In this document: one piece after another, positions 15,976 through 24,592 of the stretch
Layout of the letters: the number at the start of each line of letters is the position of its first letter
How positions within the stretch are numbered: position 1 is the stretch's first letter
Assembly: GCA_965247035.1 (NCBI GenBank)
Contig: CBDFGJ010000003.1
Span: 248,001-312,000 of the forward strand
Reading direction: 5' to 3'
Length of the DNA: 64,000 bases
Source: Azophilus sp965247035
GTDB taxonomy: Bacteria > Pseudomonadota > Gammaproteobacteria > Pseudomonadales > Azotimanducaceae
Notes under the pieces: generated by a model
What the model saw: the letters and a program-made list of their open reading frames with translations, nothing else
Told to the model about the DNA's origin: nothing
Databases searched by the model: none
Translations under genes and position numbers: made by a program

Positions 15976-16812
15976 ATGGGAAGCTCCATGCAAGTGAGGA
16001 AGGCCGCTGGGGTCATTGGTGCTTATGTTGACGGAGTCTTCTTGCTGGACGCCATCGGCGATTCAGTCCTGACCAGCGAACTGCGGGTGCTGCTCTTGGA
16101 GCACCAAGTGCTGTTTCTTCGCAACCAAGCCCTTCAGCCGGCGGAGCTACAGGCTCTAGCGCAGGGCTTTGGCGAACTGCTTGACCATCCAGCCTACCCG
16201 CTCGCGCCCGGCGCCGACCACGTACATGTCTTGGAAAGTACGTCCCAAGCGCCTTCCAAGATCGATCTCTGGCATTCAGACATGACCTTTCACGCCAAGC
16301 CGCCGGCCTTTACCCTGCTGCATGGCCAAGTCATTCCGGATTGGGGCGGCGATACGCTTTGGGCAAGCGCTACGGCGGCCTATGATGCCTTGTCCGAACC
16401 GTTCAAAGAATTTCTTCAATGCCTTCACGCGGTGCATGACTTCCGCCACGGTTTCCGTGAAAGCCTAGCCGAGCCCGGTGGCGAGCAGCGGCTAGCTGAA
16501 GCTGTTGCGGCCAATCCGGTGGTGCGTCACCCAGTGGTGCGAACGCACCCGGAAACGGGCCGAAAAGCCCTTTACGTCAACCCACTATTCACCGTGCGCA
16601 TCGAAGGGTTGACCGAACCGGAGAGCCGTCAGGTTCTCGCCTTCCTGTATGAACATCAGGCCACTGCCGAATTCACCACCCGCCTTTCCTGGCAGCCGCT
16701 CACGTTGGCCGTTTGGGACAATCGGTCGGTCCAACACAAGCCGATCAATGACTACTTCCCCCAACATCGCAAGCTGCATCGGGCCACCGTCGCCGGCGAC
16801 CGGCCTCGATGA
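15976..16812 (+). CDS. TauD/TfdA-family Fe(II)/2-oxoglutarate dioxygenase
   Basis: A 278-residue dioxygenase. The iron-binding HxD is seen in LWHSDMTF (near residues 96-103), the distal histidine in NRSVQHKPINDYF, and the 2-oxoglutarate arginine in HRKLHRATVAGD at the C-terminus. Members hydroxylate taurine, sulfonates, phenoxyacetates or carnitine-type substrates, releasing CO2 and succinate. The substrate here is unknown, since no sulfur or transport genes adjoin it. ATG 15976 is preferred; ATG 15988 is an in-frame alternative. Confidence 0.88.
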   Translation: MGSSMQVRKAAGVIGAYVDGVFLLDAIGDSVLTSELRVLLLEHQVLFLRNQALQPAELQALAQGFGELLDHPAYPLAPGADHVHVLESTSQAPSKIDLWHSDMTFHAKPPAFTLLHGQVIPDWGGDTLWASATAAYDALSEPFKEFLQCLHAVHDFRHGFRESLAEPGGEQRLAEAVAANPVVRHPVVRTHPETGRKALYVNPLFTVRIEGLTEPESRQVLAFLYEHQATAEFTTRLSWQPLTLAVWDNRSVQHKPINDYFPQHRKLHRATVAGDRPR

Positions 16813-16906
16813 AACTATGCGTCGGCGACTTTCTTGCCAAACATTCCGGGCTGGGCGCCCCGGCCTGCAACCCTTAATGACGATTCACTGCGAGTATTAA
16901 AGGGAG

Positions 16907-17266
16907 ATGCGGGTCTCCATTCACCGGCCTGCACTTGAGGAAGTTCCTTGGCAACTGCTGCCAGCCTCCATCGCCTCATCGCTTGAGCTCGATCGGATGC
17001 GCATCGCTAAGCTTGGGGGCGAGGTGGTCGGCGCCTATGTCTTTAGAGCACTCGGAAGCCTTGAATACCAGATCTGCGCCCTCGTGGTGACGCCGAACCA
17101 TCGTGGCCGAGGATTGGGCCGTTGGCTGCTCGGCCACGCCATCGGCGTCTGCGAAACCAAGGGTGCGCGCACCATCACCGCTCCGCCCACCGCTTCCGCG
17201 CTATTCCGCCATGCCGATTTCCAACCGACGGAGCGAGGATTCAGGTTGTTGCTCACGCCAGACTAA
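16907..17266 (+). CDS. GNAT-family N-acetyltransferase
   Basis: A 119-residue GNAT protein. The acetyl-CoA-binding motif A is clear: LVVTPNHRGRGLGRWLLGHAI, with the R/Q-x-x-G-x-G/A pattern RGRGLG. The start has GEVVGAYVFRAL (motif D region) and the end LFRHADFQPTERGF (motif B). It transfers an acetyl group to an unknown amine. An AAGGGAGATG ribosome site lies just upstream. It is followed by the first IS30 remnant. Confidence 0.85.
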   Translation: MRVSIHRPALEEVPWQLLPASIASSLELDRMRIAKLGGEVVGAYVFRALGSLEYQICALVVTPNHRGRGLGRWLLGHAIGVCETKGARTITAPPTASALFRHADFQPTERGFRLLLTPD

Positions 17267-17324
17267 GCATTGCGTGGGCGCAGGGCGCGACTATTGCTAG
17301 AGACCGGTGCGAATTGGGTTGAAA

Positions 17325-18150
17325 GGGCGGGTGCTTATCGTCCAGCCGGGGCGCACAGCAGGCCATGGCGCGCCAAGTAGGCAAGTCCAAGGCGCGTATT
17401 GGCCGGAAGGATTGGCAACTCATCGAATGGCTGCTGCATGGGAAGTGGAGCCCGGAGCGGATCAGCCTGTGGCTGGGGAAAACCGGCAGGCTGGCGGTCA
17501 GCCATGAATGGATCCACCGGTGCATTCGCAACGACAAGCACCACGGCGGTTTTCCGCATAAGCACTTACGCTGCCGGAAAAGGTGGGGGAAACGCTACGG
17601 TGGCAAGGTGCGGCGGGGCTCGATCCCCAATCGGGCGTCCATCGAGCAGCGCCCGGCGTTGGTGGGGCAAAGAGCCCGCATCGGCGATTGGGAGCTGGAC
17701 ACGGTGCATGGGAAAGACAATGCCGCCGTGATGCTGACCATGGTCGAGCGCGCCACGCGCTTTGCGCACATTGATGTCCCGCCCAACCGGAAGGCGCCGG
17801 TGGTGAGCGCGGCGCTGGTTGGAAACCTGGCCGCGATCAAACACCGGGCGCGCACCTTGACCGCGGACAACGGCAGCGGGTTCGCCGGCCATGAAGCGGT
17901 CAGTGACGCACTGCAGGCCGACTTCCATTTCGCCCATCCCTACGCGTCCTGGAAGCAAGGAACCAATGAGGATGCCAACGGGCTGATACGGCGGTATTTT
18001 CCCAAAAGCCATGATCTTTCGACCATCAGAACATCGCAACTGGCGCATGTGGTGGACCAGATCAACAGCCGGCCGCGCAAATGCCTTGGCATGAAAACAT
18101 CGAATCAGGCACTATTCGGCATAATCTCCCTTGCTGCACTTCGAGGTTGA
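17325..18150 (+). pseudogene. IS30-family transposase copy 1, N-terminus missing and frameshifted
   Basis: The open frame from ATG 17365 (261 residues) covers the central and C-terminal IS30 transposase: LIEWLLHGKWSPERISLWL, SHEWIHR, the DDE residues in IGDWELDTVHG, LTADNGSGFAGHE and NEDANGLIRRYFPKSHD, then INSRPRKCLGMKT. The helix-turn-helix N-terminus that binds the inverted repeats is missing. A short upstream piece (AYRPAGAHSRPW) is in another frame, so there is a frameshift near 17383. The catalytic triad remains, but the protein is probably inactive. It flanks the defence island, with a second decayed copy in the same orientation at 27966-28573. Confidence 0.85.
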
Positions 18151-18383
18151 ATCCAAGGAGCCCCATTGCGGCTTTCGCCGTAGTCTTTTCATCATCCGCG
18201 CCCCACCCCGCCATCCCCATCGCTCTTATATGTCATCCTCGCCTTTTCCTCCGTCATTGCCCGGCTTGTTCCAAGCATAATAAGGGTGTCTTTTTCGTGT
18301 TATATTCAATTCATTCAAACTGATCCACACGAATCCTTAAGCTAAGACCCGGGTTATCAAGCAAACTATCGAAAGCTCTCCCT

Positions 18384-21065
18384 ATGCCACGAAAAACCAA
18401 AAACCCCCACAGTGCACGTGATTATCGCCACGACGACAAACAAGCCCTGTTACGCCCGGAAAGCGGTGCCCAGGATGTGTTCCCGCCTGCCAAAAGGAAG
18501 CCGCACACCACCTACCGTTATGATTCATCGCTATCGCCGGAACTGACCTGGGATGAGGCTAAAGCCCGAGGCAAAGGCGAACAGCTGATCGACGAGATTA
18601 TCAACAGCGATGACCTCACCACGGCGAAAACGGCGGCGGAAAAGTTAAGGCGTTTATCGCAACCCTTTCTCAACTGGGCGGGCAAGGCCGAGCGCGAACA
18701 TATTCAAGTGCCGACCCTGCCGCTGTTCGTGCACGAGCGGTTGTCCACCGCGGCGGTGCTGGAGACATTGAAGCGGCACCGGCGCGACCGCCAGGGAACC
18801 CTTGATTTATTCGGCGAAGGAAGCAAAAGCATCGGCGAGAAAATCCGCGGTGCATATCAACATTTGAACGGTTGGCAGAACCGCCTGATCCTCGGCGACT
18901 CGCTGCAAGTGATGAACTCACTGCTGGAATATGAAAGTTTAGGCAGGCAGGTGCAGATGGTTTATATGGATCCGCCTTATGGGGTGAAGTTCGGTGGCAA
19001 TTTTCAGCCCTTTGTGCGCAAGCGCGATGTCAAGGACGGTGATGACGACAGCATCAGCCGCGAGCCAGAGATGGTACGCGCCTATCGCGACACCTGGGAG
19101 TTGGGTGTTCACTCATGGCTGACTTATATGCGCGACCGTCTGCTGTTGGCACGGGAGTTGCTGACTGATTCCGGTTCCTGCTTCGTGCAGATTTCGGATG
19201 AGAATGTGCATCTGGTGCGGAGCGTGATGGATGAGGTTTTTGGGCGGGAGAATTTTGTTGCACAAATCACCTACAAGGTTACCAGTGGTTTTGAACGAAA
19301 GCTTGGGCCTCGCAGGATTCAAGATTACATTGTTTGGTATGCAAAACGAAAAGATATTAGTAGATTTCATCGTGTTTTTAAGAAAAAGGCAATTAACGAC
19401 TTAGATTTAGATTTGTATAAATATATTGAACACAATGGCGTAATAAGAGTGCTAACAAAGGAGGAACGAAGAAACCCTAACCAAATTCCAGATAACAGCA
19501 AAATATTCAGAACGCTACCGCTCCACACTATGGGAGCAGAGAAGAAAGAACCTCGTGAGTTTGAAGACCAAACGTATGCTCTTCCTCCTAATACGCAGTG
19601 GAGACATACTACTGCCTTATTTGACGCTATGGTGAAAAATGGTCGCGTTATTAAGGAAGGAAGTCGGATTGTATCTAAATTGTATTTAAATGATTTTCCA
19701 TACGAAGAACATAATACTGTTTGGAGTGACACAGGACCTGAATTATCTAAAAATTATGTCGTCCAAACCTCCGAAAAGCCAATCCAACGTTGCATGCTAA
19801 TGACCACCAACCCGGGTGACCTGGTCTTTGACCCAACCTGCGGCAGTGGCACCACCGCTGTTGTCGCCGAGCAGTGGGGGCGACGATGGATTACCACCGA
19901 TGTATCGCGTGTGCCTTTGGCACTTGCCCGGCAACGATTGCTCACCAGCACCTATCCCTATTACCAACTGAAAGATGAGTCGCGTGGACCTGGTGGTGGC
20001 TTTGTCTATGCACGTAAACAAAACAAAAAAGGTGAGGAAGTCGGCGGCATCGTGCCGCATATCACTTTGAAGTCCATCGCCAACAACGAACCGCCAGCGG
20101 AAGAAGTGCTGGTGGACAAGCCCGAAGTAGAAAGAAACACTACCCGCATTAGCGGACCCTTTTGCGTGGAAGCGGTGCTACCAACGCCGTTGTCGCCGGA
20201 AGCGGATACGGTGGGAATAAAAGAGCCGGAAGTGGGGCAACCGCTTACCGAGGAAGAAGATCATATCCCGCGCATGATTCGGATTTTGCAGTTGTCGCCG
20301 GTATTACAGTTGCCAGGGAACGAGACATTTAATCTAAGTAACGTCCGCCCGCCCGCCAAATCCCTGAACCTTCACGCCGAGGGAGTGCACGGTGGCGACA
20401 AAGGCACCGACAACGAGGAAACCATCGCCATCGTCTTTGGTCCGGCCAATGGTGCCATTTCAGAACGTGCGGTGATTGAAGCGGGCAAAGAGGCATGCCA
20501 CAAAAATTATGCTCGCCTGCTGGTAATCGCTTTCGCCATTGAACCGGCGGCGCGGCAAACCATTGAGAAGGGCGAAGCGACCTTCGGCTTGCCCGCCATC
20601 TACGCTCAGGCAAGCACCGACCTGGTGATGTCCGACCTGCTTAAAAACATGCGCTCCAGCCAAATTTTTTCAGTCGTTGGACTGCCCGAGGTGGAACTGA
20701 ACAAAGCAACCGAAAAAGCCGAAGACGGTGGCGACCTGTGGCAAGTTACTCTGCTCGGCATGGATGTCTTCAACCCTGCCAACATGGAAACTGACTCCCT
20801 GAATGGCAACGATGTCCCCTGCTGGATGCTAGACACCGACTACGACGGCCAATGCTTCCGCGCCGGCCAGGTATTCTTCCCCCGCACCCAGGCCTGGGAC
20901 AAAATACGCAAGGCAATAAAGGCGGATTTTGATGACAGTGTCTGGGAACACCTGAGCGGCAACATCAGCGCATCCTTTATCGCCGGCGAGCAAGTCGCTG
21001 TGAAAGTCATCGACGACCGCGGCAATGAATTGATGGTAGTTAAGCAGACAACACAAAATAAATGA
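18384..21065 (+). CDS. mod: Type III-like site-specific DNA adenine methyltransferase
   Basis: An 893-residue methyltransferase. The catalytic motif MDPPYGVKF lies near residue 195 and the AdoMet-binding FDPTCGSGTTA near 480, the beta-class order of Type III Mod enzymes. It modifies adenine and, with Res, forms the restriction complex. It is larger than the usual ~650 residues, with a 165-residue N-terminal and a ~330-residue C-terminal extension. The stretch between the two motifs, about 19255-19790, is clearly AT-richer than the rest and probably holds the target-recognition domain, a sign of domain exchange. The stop overlaps an ATG (ATGA) that now opens only an 18-codon remnant. Confidence 0.9.
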   Translation: MPRKTKNPHSARDYRHDDKQALLRPESGAQDVFPPAKRKPHTTYRYDSSLSPELTWDEAKARGKGEQLIDEIINSDDLTTAKTAAEKLRRLSQPFLNWAGKAEREHIQVPTLPLFVHERLSTAAVLETLKRHRRDRQGTLDLFGEGSKSIGEKIRGAYQHLNGWQNRLILGDSLQVMNSLLEYESLGRQVQMVYMDPPYGVKFGGNFQPFVRKRDVKDGDDDSISREPEMVRAYRDTWELGVHSWLTYMRDRLLLARELLTDSGSCFVQISDENVHLVRSVMDEVFGRENFVAQITYKVTSGFERKLGPRRIQDYIVWYAKRKDISRFHRVFKKKAINDLDLDLYKYIEHNGVIRVLTKEERRNPNQIPDNSKIFRTLPLHTMGAEKKEPREFEDQTYALPPNTQWRHTTALFDAMVKNGRVIKEGSRIVSKLYLNDFPYEEHNTVWSDTGPELSKNYVVQTSEKPIQRCMLMTTNPGDLVFDPTCGSGTTAVVAEQWGRRWITTDVSRVPLALARQRLLTSTYPYYQLKDESRGPGGGFVYARKQNKKGEEVGGIVPHITLKSIANNEPPAEEVLVDKPEVERNTTRISGPFCVEAVLPTPLSPEADTVGIKEPEVGQPLTEEEDHIPRMIRILQLSPVLQLPGNETFNLSNVRPPAKSLNLHAEGVHGGDKGTDNEETIAIVFGPANGAISERAVIEAGKEACHKNYARLLVIAFAIEPAARQTIEKGEATFGLPAIYAQASTDLVMSDLLKNMRSSQIFSVVGLPEVELNKATEKAEDGGDLWQVTLLGMDVFNPANMETDSLNGNDVPCWMLDTDYDGQCFRAGQVFFPRTQAWDKIRKAIKADFDDSVWEHLSGNISASFIAGEQVAVKVIDDRGNELMVVKQTTQNK

Positions 21066-21118
21066 AAATCAATAAAGCCATTATTAGAAACACCAAGTGC
21101 TGTAGAGAAAGCCCATGA
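21062..21118 (+). pseudogene. Duplicated start of an ATPase gene at the mod 3' end
   Basis: ATG 21062 overlaps the mod stop and reads M-K-I-N-K-A-I-I-R-N before diverging to a stop at 21116-21118. The first 30 bases match the start of the AAA-TOPRIM gene at 22937 (27/30; M/L-K-I-N-K-V-I-I-R-N there). It is a scar showing that an ATPase gene once followed mod directly. Confidence 0.85.
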
Positions 21119-22305
21119 AAATTGAAACTATCCGCCTCAAAAACTTCCGTGCATTACACGATATTGACTTGCGAAATATCCCGCCTCTTGCTGTTTTTAT
21201 GGGTGAAAACGGTAGTGGAAAATCTACACTTTTCCAAGTTTTTGATTTCTTAAAAAATGCGCTACAACACAATGTCGATAAGGCTCTTCAAAGAATGGGA
21301 GGCTACAAGGAAGTAGTAACGCGTGGCCATGTAGATGAGCCTATCATCATTGAAATTAAATTTAGAATGAAAATTTCCAAAATAGAGCGATTGGTTACCT
21401 ACCATTTGAAAATTGCTACCGACGACCATGGTTCCCCAGTGATACAACGAGAGATATTGCGATACAAGAGAGGTCGCTACGGCTCCCCGTATCATTTTCT
21501 GGATTTCAAGAAAGGGGAGGGGTATGCCATTAGCAATGAAGAAGACTTTAGTAAGCCAGATTCAGAGTTGGATAAGGAACATCAATCACTGGATTCAAGC
21601 AACATACTCGCGATTAAGGGCTTGGGGCAATTTCAACGTTTTAAGGCGGCGAGTGCTTTCCGTAATTTAATTGAGAATTGGCATGTTTCTGATTTTCACA
21701 TCATGGCAGCGCGTCAACGGGCGGAAGTTGGTGTTGCCGAACACCTGTCGGAAAGCGGCGATAATCTCCCCTTGGTTGTGCAGCATTTATACGAGAATAA
21801 CCGACCGACTTTCGATAAAATTCTGAATAAATTCAAGAACAGAATTCCCGGCATGTCGGATGTTTCGCACAGCATTACCGAAGATGGACATGTACTGTTG
21901 CGCTTTAAAGATGGTGACTTTAAGGATCCGTTCATTGCCCGCTATGTGTCAGACGGTACTATCAAAATGTTTGCGTATTTAATTTTATTACACGACCCAA
22001 AGCCCCATCCATTTTTATGTATTGAAGAACCAGAAAATCAATTATTTCCGAAACTGCTCGGCGTTCTTGCCGAAGAATTGCGAGATTATGCAGAACGTGG
22101 AGGGCAGGTTTTTGTTTCTACTCATTCCCCCGACATTTTGAATCATGTGGAAATTGAAGAAGCGTTCTCGATGAGTAAAAAAGAAGGTGTAACCACAATT
22201 TACCGGTTGTCCGAAAATGAACAAATAAAGGCGCTAATAGATGCTGGAGATAAATTAGGCTGGTTATGGAGACAGAATCTCTTGGAGGCTACAACATCTC
22301 AATGA
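21115..22305 (+). CDS. AAA-family ATPase (SMC/RecF-like), defence module
   Basis: A 396-residue ATPase of the SMC/RecF/AAA_21 type. Walker A is GENGSGKST (residues 28-36), the signature-like YVSDGTIKM sits near 280-288, Walker B is FLCIEEPENQL near 302-312, and STHSPDIL is the H-loop. These ATPases act as sensors or motors in many phage-defence pairs. It overlaps the DUF4276 gene by ATGA, so the two are translated together. The pair has much lower GC than mod or res, and duplicated gene starts border it on both sides, so it entered the operon as a unit. The exact defence system is not identified. Confidence 0.85.
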   Translation: MKIETIRLKNFRALHDIDLRNIPPLAVFMGENGSGKSTLFQVFDFLKNALQHNVDKALQRMGGYKEVVTRGHVDEPIIIEIKFRMKISKIERLVTYHLKIATDDHGSPVIQREILRYKRGRYGSPYHFLDFKKGEGYAISNEEDFSKPDSELDKEHQSLDSSNILAIKGLGQFQRFKAASAFRNLIENWHVSDFHIMAARQRAEVGVAEHLSESGDNLPLVVQHLYENNRPTFDKILNKFKNRIPGMSDVSHSITEDGHVLLRFKDGDFKDPFIARYVSDGTIKMFAYLILLHDPKPHPFLCIEEPENQLFPKLLGVLAEELRDYAERGGQVFVSTHSPDILNHVEIEEAFSMSKKEGVTTIYRLSENEQIKALIDAGDKLGWLWRQNLLEATTSQ

Positions 22306-22880
22306 CAGACACGACTCCAATACATCTGGTATTTATGCTCGAAGAAGAATCCGCTAAAGAACTTCTTGAAAAATTGTTGTGCAAGATAATTCCTATCAGT
22401 GTAACTTTTCAATGTATCCCGCATCAAGGGATGAGTGATTTGCAAAACTCTATCCCTAAAAAACTTAACAATTGGCTGACTCCAAATAGCCATTTCGTTA
22501 TTCTTCACGATCAAGACAGCCATGATTGCATCAAACTTAAAAAAAAGTTGCGAAGGTTATGCGCACAGGCAAGACAGCATATGCCTTTAATTTGTATTGT
22601 CTGTCGGGAGCTGGAGGCTTGGTATTTTGGCGACCTTAACGCTGTTGAAATGGCATTTCCTCGATTTGATGCCAATCAATATGTGAATAGTCCCAGATAT
22701 CACCCAGATTCAATTGTTAAACCAAGCAAAAAATTGAAGAAAATCGTAAAAGGTTTCCACAAAGGGCACGCGGCCAGAACGATACCTGAACACATGAATA
22801 TCAACGACAACAAATCCCCTAGTTTTCAGTGCTTTGTAGTCGGCGTTACAGATTTAGTGAAAAGGGCGACAGGAAACTAG
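22302..22880 (+). CDS. DUF4276/TOPRIM-like partner protein
   Basis: From ATG 22302 (overlapping the ATPase stop) the protein has 192 residues. The opening HLVFMLEEESAKELLEKLL matches the TOPRIM strand with its catalytic glutamate, and VILHDQDSHDC provides the DxD motif, followed by CRELEAWYFGD. This is the DUF4276 pattern, a predicted nuclease or nucleotide-processing TOPRIM fold often encoded just after an AAA ATPase. A longer frame to ATG 22266 lies inside the ATPase gene and is less likely. It is probably the effector of the two-gene module; direct evidence is absent. Confidence 0.75.
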   Translation: MTDTTPIHLVFMLEEESAKELLEKLLCKIIPISVTFQCIPHQGMSDLQNSIPKKLNNWLTPNSHFVILHDQDSHDCIKLKKKLRRLCAQARQHMPLICIVCRELEAWYFGDLNAVEMAFPRFDANQYVNSPRYHPDSIVKPSKKLKKIVKGFHKGHAARTIPEHMNINDNKSPSFQCFVVGVTDLVKRATGN

Positions 22881-22886
22881 ACAACA

Positions 22887-22940
22887 ATGCTTGCCTCAGA
22901 GGTCGAAAATCCAATTATCAATTCGGGCCCTAAAAATTGA
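22887..22940 (+). pseudogene. Duplicated start of the res gene
   Basis: ATG 22887 reads M-L-A-S-E-V-E-N-P-I-I-N-S before stopping at 22938-22940. The res gene at 24592 starts M-P-A-P-E-V-E-N-P-I-I-N-S. The shared DNA, GAAAATCCAATTATCAA, is identical. Thus a res gene once began directly after the AAA-DUF4276 pair, and the AAA-TOPRIM gene was later placed in between. Confidence 0.85.
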
Positions 22941-24592
22941 AAATCAATAAAGTCATTATTCGCAACTTTAAGCGGTTCAAGGAAGAGACTTTCAACCTTG
23001 GCGGCAACGTCGTGCTTGCTGGACCAAATAACTCTGGCAAAACAACGTTGTTGCAGGCTATCGCCACCTGGTCATTGGCGTTGGAACGCTGGCGTGAATT
23101 GAATAACTACCAGCGGCGTGGTGGCGTTTACGCTAAGGCACCTATCGCACGACCGACATTTTATTCCGTGCCGTTGCGTGCTTTTGATTTGCTATGGAAT
23201 GAGCGCACTTTGGGTAGTGGCATTGAAATAGAAATAACCCTTGGTGGCAAAACTATTCCGATTGAAGTCAACCATAATAGCACTGAGCAAGTTTATGTTC
23301 GTCCACATAGGGGCGTGGATCCAAAATGGTTGCGAAATTTTGATCATTTTATCAAGCCAATTTTTGTTCCCGCCATGACCGGGCTAAGCACCGAAGAGCC
23401 AGTTTATCAGCAACCGAAAATCAAACAATTATTAGGGCAGGGAAAACCAGGCGATGTGTTACGAAACTTGCTGGTTGAAACTCATCAAAATCAAGATGCA
23501 TGGGAGAGGTTAGTCAAGTCTATTCGCGATATGTTTGGCTATGAATTGCTACCGCCAAACGCTGAAGGGCCTCACATTATCGCCGAATACCAACATTCGC
23601 AAAAGCAGAAACAGGCGAAGTTTGACATCACCAGTGCTGGCAGTGGTTTTTTGCAGGTGCTGATGCTGCTGACTTTTTTATATTCCCGGCAGGGGACAGT
23701 GTTGTTGCTGGATGAACCAGACGCGCATTTACATGTGATTTTACAAGACCGCATTTATAGTGAACTAAGAGCCGCTGCGCAAGCAAGCAACTCACAACTG
23801 ATTATTGCCACACATTCTGAAATTGTTATCAATGCAGTTGACCCCAGAGAATTGTGTGCCTTGCTGGACACGCCAAGAAAAATAGCAAATGACAAGGAAA
23901 AAGCATCGCTGATTCAATCTCTTTCCATCCTTTCCAACATGGATATTATGCTGGCGACCGATCAAGGGAAAATTCTTTATGTAGAAGGTCACACTGATTT
24001 CGATATGTTATGCGCATGGGCGAAGATACTGAACCATCCGATAACACAATTTATGGAAAAACTGTTTTGGAAACCCGCCGTATCGGAAACAAGGCCCCAA
24101 GCCAAAGGCATAAAAGCACAGGATCATTTTGAATCGCTTCTGTTAGCGCAGGTGGATATACGAGGTGTGCAAATTTCCGACCGAGACAGCTATGAAAATA
24201 TCCCTGAAAGCCAAACAGCACTGGATGGAAAACTGCTGAAACTGTGCTGGGCGCGTTATGAAATTGAAAGTTATCTTATACAGCCCGCTACTCTTGCTCG
24301 ATTTGTCTGTAAAATTGTTGGTAGTAATGCACGCGGGGCAAACATTGGTGCCATGAAAAAAATCATGAAGAAACACTTACCCGGAGCAGTTGTGGACGAT
24401 GCGAGCAACGATCACTCATATCTTTTAGACACAAAAGCCAAAACTGTTTTGTCCGCTATTCTTGAAGAAACTGGTCTGCAAGGCTTTCCTACTAACCGAT
24501 ACTTTGAAATCGCCGCCGTCATGCAAGCCGATGAAATCCATCCTGAAATAACAAAAAAACTCGATGCCATCGCCAATCATTTGAATTTGTAA
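22937..24592 (+). CDS. OLD-like AAA ATPase with C-terminal TOPRIM domain
   Basis: A 551-residue protein starting at TTG 22937. The ATPase half has Walker A GPNNSGKTT (residues 29-37), a DITSAGSGFLQVLMLL signature, Walker B VLLLDEPDAHLH and an ATHSEIVI H-loop. The C-terminal part, from about residue 335, starts GKILYVEGHTDFDML, the TOPRIM glutamate strand, with a later VQISDRDSYENI aspartate motif. This layout is that of OLD/GajA-type nucleases active in phage defence. It lies between a duplicated res start and res itself, and shares a TAATG junction with res. It may act with the restriction pair or as an independent module. Confidence 0.85.
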   Translation: MKINKVIIRNFKRFKEETFNLGGNVVLAGPNNSGKTTLLQAIATWSLALERWRELNNYQRRGGVYAKAPIARPTFYSVPLRAFDLLWNERTLGSGIEIEITLGGKTIPIEVNHNSTEQVYVRPHRGVDPKWLRNFDHFIKPIFVPAMTGLSTEEPVYQQPKIKQLLGQGKPGDVLRNLLVETHQNQDAWERLVKSIRDMFGYELLPPNAEGPHIIAEYQHSQKQKQAKFDITSAGSGFLQVLMLLTFLYSRQGTVLLLDEPDAHLHVILQDRIYSELRAAAQASNSQLIIATHSEIVINAVDPRELCALLDTPRKIANDKEKASLIQSLSILSNMDIMLATDQGKILYVEGHTDFDMLCAWAKILNHPITQFMEKLFWKPAVSETRPQAKGIKAQDHFESLLLAQVDIRGVQISDRDSYENIPESQTALDGKLLKLCWARYEIESYLIQPATLARFVCKIVGSNARGANIGAMKKIMKKHLPGAVVDDASNDHSYLLDTKAKTVLSAILEETGLQGFPTNRYFEIAAVMQADEIHPEITKKLDAIANHLNL

